Part shown: positions 8,099-18,500 of the stretch, one piece after another
Numbering within the stretch: position 1 is the stretch's first letter
Layout of the letters: each line of letters starts with the position of its first letter
DNA from: Prevotella sp. P5-50
GTDB lineage: Bacteria; Bacteroidota; Bacteroidia; Bacteroidales; Bacteroidaceae
DNA: 64,000 nucleotides
Assembly: GCF_002251295.1 (NCBI RefSeq)
Contig: NZ_NPJA01000033.1
Span: forward strand, 62,001 to 126,000
Direction of reading: 5' to 3'
Notes under the pieces: model-generated
Seen by the model: only the letters and a program-made list of their open reading frames with translations
Told to the model about the DNA's origin: nothing
Databases searched by the model: none
Translations under genes and position numbers: made by a program

Positions 8099-8106
8099 TA
8101 TCTTTG
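8099..8106 (+). promoter_or_regulatory. -7 box for the serpin gene
   Basis: TATCTTTG about 130 bases before the serpin ATG; no consensus -33 box. The leader of about 125 bases holds nothing else recognisable. Confidence 0.4.
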
Positions 8107-8237
8107 CAAAGGAAAACCGCCATGAGAGGCTTATACGGTTAAGAGTTGTTAAGATTGTGGCTGTCTCATGCAATCTATCCATATCATCGGCATTTACCAG
8201 ATAAGAAACAATTTGAAATTAAAACCATACAACAACA

Positions 8238-9521
8238 ATGAAGCACTACACAACAACCGCGGCGATACTATTGACTGCCGCCCTTACCGTTTCATGCAAC
8301 AGTAGCAAGAAGCTCCAAAACCCCAACAACCCTTCGACAGACAATACTGTCGTTGTCACTCCCTCTAACTCTACAGATATGGATGAAGCATACCTCACAC
8401 TCAGCGATGCACAGCGCGACATCGTCAACCGCAACAATGTCTTTGCACTACAGCTCTTCAATCAGGTTAGCGACCACAGCAGCAAAGTGGTGTCACCACT
8501 GAGCGTAGCATACCTCATGGGAATGTTGGCTAACGGTGCTGATGGAGTCAGCCAACAGGAAATCCTTAAAGCTATCGGCTGTGAGGGTATCGACATCAAC
8601 GACCTCAACTCGCTCTATCAGAATATCCTGCAAACTGCCGACCGACTGGATCAACAGACCACGGTAAGCATTGCCAACTATATTGCCGTGAACAAGGCAT
8701 ATCGGCTGCGTCCGCAGTTTGTCAGCACCGTGACAGACCATTACATGGCTGGGGTGGAAAGTCTGGATTTCAGCAATCCTGCCACAGTAAAACACATCAA
8801 CAACTGGTGTTCCAAACATACTGACGGCATGATTCCTTCCATCATCGACCAGACTGATCCTGCTGCAGTATCTTATCTGATGAATGCCATCTATTTCAAC
8901 GGCACGTGGGAGAAGAAGTTTGATGCACGCAATACCAGTGAAGAGATTTTCCGTGGATACACCCGCGATATTCAAAAGGTGGAGATGATGCACCAACGTA
9001 ACAAGTTCCTATACGCAGAAATGCCACTCTACAAAGCCGTTGTGCTGCCATACGGCAATGGTGTCTATCACATGACGGTGTTGCTGCCCAACGAAGGTAA
9101 GAGCATCAACGAGATGATGGCATCTATCGACGCTTCGACACTCTCTACCCTGACCAGCAAGATGAATATCTGCAATGTCAATCTGCAACTGCCGAAGTTC
9201 ACCACCGAGACCAACATCCCGCTCAACGGCATTGTCAGCACACTGGGAGCACCCAGCATCTTCAATCCTGCCGAAGCCGACTTCAGCAAGTTTGCCGATG
9301 GTCAGTTCTATGTATCAAAGATGTTGCAGAAGGCTAAGATTGAAGTGAGCGAGAAGGGCACCAAGGCTGCTGCCGTTACTGCTGCTGTCATGCTGACGTC
9401 ACTCGGTCCGACTGACTATCGTGATGTCAACTTCATTGCCGACCACCCGTTTGTCTATACCATCAGCGATTCGCTGAGCGGCACCCTGTTGTTCGTTGGC
9501 CAGTTTACTGGCAATAAGTAA
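8238..9521 (+). CDS. Serpin-family protease inhibitor, lipoprotein
   Basis: A 427-residue protein with a lipobox near residue 20 ('LTVSC'), so it is probably anchored in the envelope or at the surface. The serpin fold is evident: 'VVSPLSVAYLMGMLANGADG' (start of the core), 'NAIYFNGTWEKKF' (the shutter region signature), 'VLLPNEGKSINEM' and 'FIADHPFVYTISD' near the end. The reactive loop hinge 'EKGTKAAAVTAA' has the small residues required for loop insertion, so it is likely an active inhibitor. By counting from the hinge, the scissile bond falls near 'MLTSLG', suggesting elastase- or subtilisin-like targets. In gut bacteria such serpins are thought to protect against host or competitor proteases. 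Confidence 0.92.
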   Translation: MKHYTTTAAILLTAALTVSCNSSKKLQNPNNPSTDNTVVVTPSNSTDMDEAYLTLSDAQRDIVNRNNVFALQLFNQVSDHSSKVVSPLSVAYLMGMLANGADGVSQQEILKAIGCEGIDINDLNSLYQNILQTADRLDQQTTVSIANYIAVNKAYRLRPQFVSTVTDHYMAGVESLDFSNPATVKHINNWCSKHTDGMIPSIIDQTDPAAVSYLMNAIYFNGTWEKKFDARNTSEEIFRGYTRDIQKVEMMHQRNKFLYAEMPLYKAVVLPYGNGVYHMTVLLPNEGKSINEMMASIDASTLSTLTSKMNICNVNLQLPKFTTETNIPLNGIVSTLGAPSIFNPAEADFSKFADGQFYVSKMLQKAKIEVSEKGTKAAAVTAAVMLTSLGPTDYRDVNFIADHPFVYTISDSLSGTLLFVGQFTGNK

Positions 9522-9551
9522 TCGATAAGGCGCAGCCCTTATCGCCCATTC

Positions 9552-9602
9552 CACTTCCGGTGATTGAATCCGCTTGGTTCAACCACCGGAAGTGTTTTTT
9601 TT
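9552..9602 (+). terminator. Strong terminator after the serpin gene
   Basis: CACTTCCGGTG pairs perfectly with CACCGGAAGTG, with an additional inner stem TTGAA/TTCAA, followed by eight T residues. Confidence 0.9.
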
Positions 9603-9696
9603 ATCTCCATTGCCTTTCCCATACCCGTAATACGACTGTCGTACCATTGTCATTCACTTTCAACACCAGCGTAACAGACCTGTAATAAGAGACACG

Positions 9697-9704
9697 TAAC
9701 TTTG
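9697..9704 (+). promoter_or_regulatory. -7 box for the TonB-dependent receptor
   Basis: TAACTTTG 31 bases before the ATG at 9736, with no TTTG at -33. This is common for receptor genes that need an activator or an ECF sigma factor, but that is inference. Confidence 0.45.
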
Positions 9705-9735
9705 CAGCCGAAATCATAATAGTAATGAGAAAGAA

Positions 9736-12474
9736 ATGAAAATGAACAAGAGAATCATTGTTGCAGCATGTCTTGCAGTTGGTTGTTTGCAGACTTGGGC
9801 GCAACAAATCAAAGGTATCGTTAGCGATGCAAAAACGCAGGAAACATTGATCGGTGCGGTCATCTCAGTAGAGGATTCTAACCTGAAAGCTATCACCGAT
9901 ATGGAAGGTTGCTTTACACTCGATGGACTCAAATCAGGAAAACACACCTTATTAATTAACTATATAGGCTACAAGACCTGCCAACTGCAGGTGGATGCAC
10001 AAAAGGGCAACACACAAGTGGTGAAGGTGGCTCTCTCTCCCGACGAGCAACAGCTCAAGGAGGTGACGGTTACGGCGGTGGAACGCAAGAATACCGATGC
10101 TGCCATGGTACAGATGGCTAAACAGAGTGCGTTGGTCATGAACAATGTTTCGGCTCAGGAAATCAGCCGTACACAAGACACCAATGCGGGCGAGGTCATC
10201 CGCCGTGTACCTGGTGTAAGCCTCATCGACGATAAGTTTGTGATGGTGCGCGGACTCTCTCAACGCTACAATAATGTATGGGTGAACGGAGGGGCAGTGC
10301 CCAGTAGTGAAGCTGACTCAAGGGCGTTCTCGTTTGACATCATACCCAGTTCGCAGATTGACAACCTCACCATCGTCAAATCTCCTTCTGCCGAATATCC
10401 TGCCGACTACTCTGGCGGTTTCATCATCGTCAATACCAAGGAGATTCCTACATCCAATGGTTTCTCGCTGATGCTGGGTGGCACCTGGAATACCTCTACC
10501 GCCATGAAGGACTTCAGCTATTACAAGGGTTCTGCCACAGACTTCCTCGGATTCGACAATGGCAAGCGCAGCATGGACATGCCGTTCAACTACGATTGGG
10601 CGGTGAAGAGCAAAAAGCCATTCGGCGATCTGAAACTGGCGGCAAGCATGAACCACCGTTGGAACCTGAACGGACGCACCCTCGGACTGTTGGCTGCGAT
10701 CAACTACACCAACGAATACCGCACATACGAAAACATGGAGAACAACCTCTTCGGCATTTATGATGCGGTGAACAACAAGCCCAACTATCTGCGCTATTCT
10801 GTTGACGACCAGTATAACAATAATGTGAGACTGGGGGTCATGGTCAACCTTACCCTGCTCTCACGCAACGGAAAGCACAAATACCAACTCAAAAATATCT
10901 TCAACCAACTGGCTACCAGCCGATACACCTGGCGTGACGGTGTTAGCGCACAGTCGGATATGGAGCGCAGCGCGGAATACTACTATCGAAGCCGTACCAC
11001 GTACAACGGACAGCTGACGGGAAAACACTCGTTTACTGACGATACCTTCGACTGGAATATCGGTTATGCCTATGCCAATCGAAGATTGCCTGATCGCAAG
11101 CGCTATATGGTGAACGATGCACTTGAAACGGGAGTGTTTGCTCTCAGCACAGGCAACGATGTGAAACGCGAATGGACTGCACTCGATGAACACATCGCCT
11201 CTGTAGCACTCAACGAGAAACACCATTTCACGCTTGGTTCATGGGAACCTGATCTCATGGCTGGTACCTATGGCGAATACCGCACAAGAGCGTATGAAGC
11301 TCACGAGTTCTACTACCAATGGAATCCCGGCAACAACACATTGCCCAGCGACTTCCAATACATGGATGTGCCAACACTCCTTGGTAATCCCGACAATCTG
11401 GGCGACAATAAGCTCTACCTCTTCGAACAACTGCAGATGCGCAACAACTATCGGGGACACAACATCTTAGGGGCTGGTTATCTCAACATGATGCTGCCAT
11501 TCGGCAAGGTGACTGTCAATGCTGGACTGCGCTTCGAGCACAACGATATGGAACTCATCTCCAACACTCGCGACAACGAAAAGAGCGAACAGAGTCGCCA
11601 CTATCGCACCAACGACCTCTTCCCCTCACTCAATGCCACCTATCGCATGAACGATATTCACCAAGTCAGACTCTCCTATGGACGAAGCATCAACAGACCG
11701 GAGTTTCGCGAAGTGGCATCGTCGGTCTATTACGACTTCGACCTGGCAAGCGATGTGCAGGGTAATACCGAACTGAACAACTGCTACATCGACAATATCG
11801 ACCTGCGCTATGAAATCTACCCCAGTCGAGGCGAACTCATCTCGCTGGCACTCTTCTACAAGCATTTCGATTCACCCATCGAATGGACCTACACCGTGGC
11901 AGGTGGCACCAACCTCATCTATTCCTATAAGAATGCACGGAGCGCAAACAACTATGGTATAGAACTCGATATCCGCAAAAACCTCGCCTTCATCGGTCTC
12001 CCTGACTTCAACTTGTCGTTCAATGGGGCACTCATCAAGAGTAAGGTGGCTTTCGCTCCTGGCAGCAAAGAGGAAAACAGACCCATGCAGGGACAGTCGC
12101 CATACCTCATCAACACTGGACTGTTTTACAAAAACAAACCACTGAACCTCGATGTGGCGGTACTCTACAACCGCATCGGAAAGCGCATCATCGGTGTGGG
12201 ACGCAGCGAAGGAAGCAGTGCCTCTGACGAGAATGCTCGTGTGCCTCATAGCTATGAGATGCCTCGCAACGTGATCGACCTCTCTGCCACGAAGCGCTTT
12301 GGGGAGCACTGGGAAATCAAACTCCAGGTGCGCGACCTCTTGGCTGAAAAGGTTTACTACAAACAGTTTGCCGACGTGACATACACCGATGGTAGCCAGC
12401 GTACCGTCGAAGAGGTGGCGCGATGCTATAAACCCGGTCGCAACATTGGTTTGCAGGCCATCTACAAATTCTAA
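9736..12474 (+). CDS. TonB-dependent outer-membrane receptor with carboxypeptidase-like N-terminal domain
   Basis: A 912-residue receptor. The signal peptide ends 'CLQTWAQQ'. A carboxypeptidase-D regulatory-like domain covers about 24-105 ('GIVSDAKTQETLIGAVI' ... 'LLINYIGYKTCQL'). The plug is at about 130-225 ('EVIRRVPGVSLIDDKFVMV', 'YPADYSGGFIIVNT'). A beta-barrel with 'YGRSINRPEFREVAS' follows, ending with an aromatic residue (IYKF), as outer-membrane proteins do. It is not of the SusC type: no SusD follows. The next gene, 63 bases downstream, is a beta-helix-like lipoprotein, probably co-transcribed as accessory. The substrate is unknown; siderophore, metal or sugar are all possible. Confidence 0.88.
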   Translation: MKMNKRIIVAACLAVGCLQTWAQQIKGIVSDAKTQETLIGAVISVEDSNLKAITDMEGCFTLDGLKSGKHTLLINYIGYKTCQLQVDAQKGNTQVVKVALSPDEQQLKEVTVTAVERKNTDAAMVQMAKQSALVMNNVSAQEISRTQDTNAGEVIRRVPGVSLIDDKFVMVRGLSQRYNNVWVNGGAVPSSEADSRAFSFDIIPSSQIDNLTIVKSPSAEYPADYSGGFIIVNTKEIPTSNGFSLMLGGTWNTSTAMKDFSYYKGSATDFLGFDNGKRSMDMPFNYDWAVKSKKPFGDLKLAASMNHRWNLNGRTLGLLAAINYTNEYRTYENMENNLFGIYDAVNNKPNYLRYSVDDQYNNNVRLGVMVNLTLLSRNGKHKYQLKNIFNQLATSRYTWRDGVSAQSDMERSAEYYYRSRTTYNGQLTGKHSFTDDTFDWNIGYAYANRRLPDRKRYMVNDALETGVFALSTGNDVKREWTALDEHIASVALNEKHHFTLGSWEPDLMAGTYGEYRTRAYEAHEFYYQWNPGNNTLPSDFQYMDVPTLLGNPDNLGDNKLYLFEQLQMRNNYRGHNILGAGYLNMMLPFGKVTVNAGLRFEHNDMELISNTRDNEKSEQSRHYRTNDLFPSLNATYRMNDIHQVRLSYGRSINRPEFREVASSVYYDFDLASDVQGNTELNNCYIDNIDLRYEIYPSRGELISLALFYKHFDSPIEWTYTVAGGTNLIYSYKNARSANNYGIELDIRKNLAFIGLPDFNLSFNGALIKSKVAFAPGSKEENRPMQGQSPYLINTGLFYKNKPLNLDVAVLYNRIGKRIIGVGRSEGSSASDENARVPHSYEMPRNVIDLSATKRFGEHWEIKLQVRDLLAEKVYYKQFADVTYTDGSQRTVEEVARCYKPGRNIGLQAIYKF

Positions 12475-12537
12475 TACGAAATTGATAATATACTGAAATA
12501 ACAGATGTTTTGTTTAATCAAAAAAACAAGTAACAAG

Positions 12538-14088
12538 ATGAAAAAGATGAATTTCATGGGATGCATGGGCATCCTCGCAATGACGGCTATGATGGCCGCA
12601 TGCAGCAGCAGTAACGATGATCCTACACCAGACCCTAATCCACAACCTGGACAGAATTCGGTCTATAAATGGACCAAAGACGGAGGACTCAATGCCTGCG
12701 ACCATATACTCTTCGATGCTGACGGCAAAGAAGATGCCAATGGTACTGTCATTGGCAACGGCGATCAGGAGTTTGTATTCACTGGCAAGCAACAACTCAA
12801 AAAAGGTACATACACGCTGAAAGGATGGATCTATATCGCAGCAGGAGCAGAACTGACCTTCGAACCGGGAAGTGTCATCAAGGGTGACAAGACTACCAAG
12901 GCAACGCTTATTGCTGAGCGTGGCGGTAAAATCATTGCACAGGGTTCGGCAACCGAACCGATCGTCTTTACTTCTGCTGCGGCTGCCGGACAGCGTCGCC
13001 CCGGTGACTGGGGGGGAATCATCCTCTGCGGTAAAGCGCGCAACAACCAAACGGAGATGCAGATTGAAGGTGGACCACGCACCAAGCACGGCGGCAATGA
13101 CGATGCCGACAACTCAGGTGTTTTGAGCTATGTTCGTATCGAGTTTGCTGGATATCCCTTCAAGGCTGACCAGGAAATCAACGGTCTGACTTTGGGTAGC
13201 GTAGGTTCTGCCACCAAGATCGACCACGTACAGGTTTCATTCTCCAACGACGACTCGTTTGAATGGTTCGGTGGTGCGGTCAACTGCAAATACCTCATTG
13301 CCTACAAAGGATGGGACGATGACTTCGATACCGACAACGGCTTCTCTGGTAAGGTGCAGTTCGGTCTTGCCGTACGCGACCCGAAGATTGCCGACCAGAG
13401 CCAGAGCAACGGTTTCGAAAGCGACAACTGTTCTGATGGTTCTCAGCTTTCTCCTTACACCACTGCCACCTTCTCCAACATCACCTTCGTTGGTCCAAAA
13501 TCGGCTTCTGACTTTGTCAACGACAAGAGCTATATCACTGCTGGCAACTATTTTCCCAACAACGGTTCGGGTCTCGGACGTTTCCAGGCTGCCATGCAGA
13601 TTCGCCGTTCGTCACGTCTAAACTGTGTCAATTCGCTGGTTATGGACTGGCCTATCGGTCTGATTGTTGATGGTGAAAAGGGCAATACTCCTGAAGAAGC
13701 AAGCAAGGGAACACTGCATCTGCAAAACATACTGATGGCTAATCTTGACATCATCGGTTCGGATGCCAACAAGAGCTACGAGGATAAGGAATACGACTTC
13801 GCCAACAAGACGGTAAAGGCTGACAGCAAACAGTCATACTCTCACACCTTCTTCGCTGCTCAGCCTGGCAACAAGGCACTGGCAGACAAGACTTCATTGA
13901 AACTAACTGACACCAAAGGCGTTGGCGTAGCGATCATTCCACAGAGTGGCAGTGCTGTGTTTGGCGCACAGAACTTCAAGGGTCTCGACAGCTGGTTTAC
14001 TTCTATCAACTACGTTGGAGCATTCAATGCCAACGACAACTGGCTCGATGGTTGGACCAACTTCGACCCTCAGAATGCCAAGTATTAA
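12538..14088 (+). CDS. Lipoprotein with probable right-handed beta-helix, partner of the TonB receptor
   Basis: A 516-residue protein. The start at 12538 gives a lipobox ('MMAACSSSNDDP'); an earlier in-frame ATG at 12505 would place eleven extra residues ahead of it. The body is rich in short parallel-strand-like repeats: 'TYTLKGWIYIAAGAELTF', 'GSVIKGDKTTKATLIAERG', 'KIDHVQVSFSNDDSFEWFGG'. These have the texture of right-handed beta-helix or pectin-lyase-like proteins, without a recognisable lyase active site. It lies 63 bases behind the TonB receptor and ends in a terminator, so the two form one operon. It may be a surface-binding subunit for the receptor; the function is not known. Confidence 0.7.
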   Translation: MKKMNFMGCMGILAMTAMMAACSSSNDDPTPDPNPQPGQNSVYKWTKDGGLNACDHILFDADGKEDANGTVIGNGDQEFVFTGKQQLKKGTYTLKGWIYIAAGAELTFEPGSVIKGDKTTKATLIAERGGKIIAQGSATEPIVFTSAAAAGQRRPGDWGGIILCGKARNNQTEMQIEGGPRTKHGGNDDADNSGVLSYVRIEFAGYPFKADQEINGLTLGSVGSATKIDHVQVSFSNDDSFEWFGGAVNCKYLIAYKGWDDDFDTDNGFSGKVQFGLAVRDPKIADQSQSNGFESDNCSDGSQLSPYTTATFSNITFVGPKSASDFVNDKSYITAGNYFPNNGSGLGRFQAAMQIRRSSRLNCVNSLVMDWPIGLIVDGEKGNTPEEASKGTLHLQNILMANLDIIGSDANKSYEDKEYDFANKTVKADSKQSYSHTFFAAQPGNKALADKTSLKLTDTKGVGVAIIPQSGSAVFGAQNFKGLDSWFTSINYVGAFNANDNWLDGWTNFDPQNAKY

Positions 14089-14152
14089 TCCCAACCGACT
14101 GATTAGGGTAAAACCTTACATACATACGTTTCTTACATACGTTCTCTCGTTT

Positions 14153-14192
14153 AGAGGCACGACCTGTCAAACAGGTATCGTGCCTCTTTTTT
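14153..14192 (+). terminator. Terminator after the receptor-lipoprotein operon
   Basis: GAGGCACGA pairs with TCGTGCCTC, with an inner CCTGT/ACAGG hairpin, followed by TTTTTT. Confidence 0.88.
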
Positions 14193-14247
14193 ATCCACAT
14201 TACGACACGAACTATTACCAACTTACCGATTGAACATGAAACACATT

Positions 14248-14320
14248 TGCAACCCAGTTGCAGAAAATAGCAGTTGAAACTTATATCATACTTCGATATT
14301 AAGACGTTTCACTAATTTTG
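14248..14320 (+). promoter_or_regulatory. Promoter and possible operator of the metal-efflux operon
   Basis: TAATTTTG (14313-14320) is a -7 box 32 bases before the adaptor ATG. Upstream lie two candidate operator dyads: TGCAAC/GTTGCA with a 3-base spacer at 14248-14262, and TGAAAC/GTTTCA arms flanking the -33 area. No metal-sensor regulator gene is adjacent. The operator suggestion is inference. Confidence 0.35.
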
Positions 14321-14352
14321 CACGGAATAAAAAAAAGAAAACCTGAAAAAAT

Positions 14353-15573
14353 ATGAAAGACAATATCAAACGACTGGCAATAGTGATAGCCGCAACACTG
14401 GTGGCTGTAGGTGGATTTACACTACTGTCACACGGTGACGACGATCACCACGATGCACATGCAGGACATAGTCAGGCAGAAGACGAACACCACGATGAAG
14501 AACAAGATTTCAAAAACATACCTCTAACAGCTAAACAGATTGCTACTATAGACTTAAAAACTGACTCTGTGCAACACCGTGAACTCGATGCTACCATCCG
14601 CGTCAACGGGTCGATAGTTTTGCGCCCACAGTCGATGGGTAATGTTGCCTCACTAATGGGTGGCGTGGTAAAGAACATCCTCGTGAAAAACGGACAACAC
14701 GTGACAAAAGGTCAGGTGGTGGCAACCATAGAAAATACTGATGTGGTGACACTACAACGCGAATACTATGCTGCCTACAAAGAATGTGAAATGGCACAAA
14801 TAGAAAAGCAACGCCAAGAAACACTGGCACAGCAGGGGGCTGGTGTGCAGAAGAACCGCCAACAGGCTGAACGCAACTATCAAGTGGCGCACGCCACCAT
14901 GATAGGTATTGGTCGCCAACTGCAACAAATGGGCATCAGTACCCATGCCGTAGGACGAGGACAGTTTACCACAACATTCCCTCTGCGTGCTCCCATCAGC
15001 GGAACAGTATGTCAACTCAATGCACCACTGGGCAGCTATGCTGATATGCAAACACCACTGATGACTATCCGCAATAATGATCAAGTGGAGTGCGACCTGA
15101 ACGTCTTTGAGAAAGACCTGCAGAAAGTGAATAAAGGAGACCGCGTATTGCTGGCTCTCACCAACCAACCCGGCATAGAAGTCAGCGGACAGGTTTATGG
15201 CATCAACGACTATTTCAACGATGGTACAAAGAGTGTTGCCGTACATGTGAAACTGGACGGTAACGCCAAAGCACGACTGATAGACGGTATGTTTGTCACA
15301 GGACGCATTGCCACTGGCAGAAAGCGTTGCAAAGCACTGCCCTCAAAAGCCATTATCAATACCAAGGGTAAAACCTACATCTTTGCACTCGACAAAAAAG
15401 GAAAAGACGGGGACTGTGTGTTCTCACGACATGAGGTGACGACCGGAGTGACCGATTCTGGATATACCGAGGTGGAACTCTGTAAACACATACAAGACGG
15501 ACAGCAAATCGTAACAGAAAACGTGTTCTATCTGGCTTCGCTCATCGGTGAACACGGTGAACACAACCATTAA
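14353..15573 (+). CDS. RND efflux periplasmic adaptor (CusB/CzcB-like) with His-rich N-terminus
   Basis: A 406-residue membrane-fusion protein. One N-terminal hydrophobic segment (about residues 7-27) is followed by a very histidine/aspartate-rich stretch ('HGDDDHHDAHAGHSQAEDE'), typical of heavy-metal adaptors. Then come the biotinyl-lipoyl half ('GNVASLMGGVVKNILVKNGQ'), a coiled hairpin and the beta-barrel domain ('APISGTVCQLNAPLGSY'). It links the inner-membrane pump to the outer-membrane channel and may hand metal to the pump. It is first in a three-gene operon, 18 bases before the pump. The metal cannot be fixed from sequence: Cu/Ag or Co/Zn/Cd. Confidence 0.88.
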   Translation: MKDNIKRLAIVIAATLVAVGGFTLLSHGDDDHHDAHAGHSQAEDEHHDEEQDFKNIPLTAKQIATIDLKTDSVQHRELDATIRVNGSIVLRPQSMGNVASLMGGVVKNILVKNGQHVTKGQVVATIENTDVVTLQREYYAAYKECEMAQIEKQRQETLAQQGAGVQKNRQQAERNYQVAHATMIGIGRQLQQMGISTHAVGRGQFTTTFPLRAPISGTVCQLNAPLGSYADMQTPLMTIRNNDQVECDLNVFEKDLQKVNKGDRVLLALTNQPGIEVSGQVYGINDYFNDGTKSVAVHVKLDGNAKARLIDGMFVTGRIATGRKRCKALPSKAIINTKGKTYIFALDKKGKDGDCVFSRHEVTTGVTDSGYTEVELCKHIQDGQQIVTENVFYLASLIGEHGEHNH

Positions 15574-15591
15574 TATAGCTAATACCTCTCT

Positions 15592-18500
15592 ATGTTTCAG
15601 AAACTGATAGATTTTTCCGTCACACACAAACTGACGATAGGCATTCTGACCCTTGCCATAGCGGTATGGGGTATCGTATCATTGGTGCATCTTCCCTTCG
15701 ATGCCACACCGGATATTACTGACAATCAAGTACAGGTCATCACCCAAGCTCCTGCACTGGGCGCACAAGAGGTGGAACAATACATCACCACTCCGATAGA
15801 AATGGCATTAGCCAATATCCCGCGACTGGAAGAAAGACGCAGTATCTCACGTAGCGGACTATCGGTCATCACACTTGTGTTTGACGATGCTGCCGACATC
15901 TACTGGGCTCGCTCACAGGTGAGCCAAGTACTGATGGACGTGACCAAGGAACTGCCTGCCAATACAGATACCGAGATGGGACCTATTGCCACCGGACTGG
16001 GCGAAATATACCACTATACCATAAGAGCCAAAGAGGGCTATGAAGACAAATACACGCTGACGCAATTGCGCACCATGCAAGACTGGATAGTACGCAAACA
16101 ACTGTCGGGTACACCTGGTGTGGCTGAGGTGAGCGGATGGGGAGGATTTGTCAAACAGTATGAAGTGGCTATCGAAACCAACCGACTGACTGCCTACGGA
16201 CTGACTGTGGGCGATGTCTTTGAAGCACTGCAAAAGAACAATGCCAATACGGGTGGCAGCTATATCGAACAGGATGCTAACCAATACTACATCCGCGGAC
16301 TGGGTGTGCTGACCTCTGCCGACGATCTGCGCCAAGTGGCTGTCAAGACTGTTGATGGCAACGTGGTGAGCGTGGGTAATGTGGCTACCATACAGATGGG
16401 ACATGCAACACGTTTCGGAGCAGTAACACGCAACGGTAATGGTGAAGCGGTGGCAGGTATTGCCATCATGCTGAAAGGTGAAAACTTCCAAGAAGTGAGC
16501 CAACGCGTAAAGGATCGCATCAGCCAGATACAGAAATCACTACCGGAAGGTGTGGTCATCGAACCATTCATAGACCGTACCAATCTGGTGAACCGCGTGG
16601 AACATACCATTGCACGCAACCTCATCGAAGGCGGACTCATCGTCATCTTCGTGCTGATACTCTTTCTCGGCAACTGGCGGGCAGGCATCGTTGTGGCAAG
16701 TGTTATCCCACTGAGTATGCTCTTTGCTTTCGGTATGATGAAGACATTCGGCATTGACGGTAACCTGATGAGTTTGGGAGCCATAGACTTTGGTATGATA
16801 GTCGATTCGGCGGTAATCATCGTCGAAGCGGTGGTGACCCATATCAACAGTAGTGCCGACAAATACCCTACCCTACGGCTGACACGTCAGGAGATGGACA
16901 ACGAGGTGCATTTCTCGGCATCACGCATCAGGCAGAGTGCTGCCTTCGGCGAAATCATCATCATGATTGTCTATATCCCATTGATGACACTCATAGGAAT
17001 TGAAGGAAAAATGTTCCGCCCCATGGCATTAACAGTATTCTTTGCCATAGTCGGCGCCTTTATCCTTTCATTGACCTATGTGCCGATGGCAAGTTGCACA
17101 TTCCTCAGCAGAAAGGTACATACCCAAGAAACGGTTTCCGACAGGATGCTTGCCAAACTGCAAGAATGGTATCGACCGATATTGGAATGGACGCTGCAAC
17201 GTCGCAAAGATGTCATTACCATTGCCGTTGCACTGTTCTGCGTCAGCGGTGTAGGCTTCAAGTTTTTGGGCGGTGAATTCATCCCAAGTCTGGAAGAAGG
17301 CGACTTTGCCATCGAGATGAGTATGGCACAAGGCACGTCGCTCTCACAAATGGTGGAGAGTTGCAGCAAAGCGGAACAACTCCTGAAAGCCAAATATCCT
17401 GAAGTAAAACAGGTGGTGAGTCGTATCGGCAGTGCCGAGATTCCTACAGACCCGATGCCGGTGGAACGTGCTGACATCATGGTGGCACTGAAGCCAAAAG
17501 CCGAATGGACTTCGGCAAAGACTACCGACCAACTCATGGCGATGATGTCGGAAACACTAAAGAACATTCCCGGTCTTGAAGCCGAACTGACCCAACCCAT
17601 ACAAATGCGAAACAATGAATTGCTGACGGGTATCAAACAGGATGTAGCCATCAAAGTGTTTGGCGAAGACCTCAACGTATTGCAACAGCAAGCTGCTAAG
17701 ATTGCTGGACTGGTGCGCAACGTAAGAGGTGTCAGCGGCGTACAGGTGGAACAGGTTTCTGGACTCCCGCAAATACAAGTGCGCTACAACCACAACCGCA
17801 TGGCTGCCTATGGTGTCAGCGTAGATGATGTGAACCGCATACTTGAAACAACATTTGCAGGCGCCACAGCAGGTGCTATCTATGAAGGCGAGAAGAAATT
17901 TGACGTGGTGGTACGACTCGACAATCGCAACCGCACGGTTGAAGAACTTCGACAGTTGGCAATTCCCGTTGGCGAGGGCATTACGGTGCCTTTAGAACAA
18001 TTGGCAGATATTGTCAATGAGCCTGCTCCGTCACAGGTTTCCCACGAGAATGGCGAGCGCCGCATTTACGTCGGTTTCAATATCAAGGGACGCGACATGC
18101 AGTCAACCGTGGAGGAGATAGAAACGCTGATGAACGAAAAGGTGCACCTGCCCGAAGGCTATTATTACACCTATGGCGGTGAATTCCAGAATATGCAGAG
18201 TGCTATCAACAGACTGAGCATTGTAGTGCCTATCGCGCTACTGATCATTCTGCTGTTGCTCTATGCCACGGTGAAGAACCTGCGCGACTCACTCTTTGTA
18301 TTCTCTGCCATCCCATTGGCTTCCATCGGTGGCGTATGGGCTTTATGGCTCAGAGGTATGCCCTTCTCCATATCGGCAGGTGTTGGTTTTATTGCCCTCT
18401 TCGGTGTGGCTGTGCTCAACGGTATTGTACTGGTGGGACAGATGAACCAAATGCAACGTGAAGGCATAGCGGACATCAACCAACGCATCACACAGAGTTG

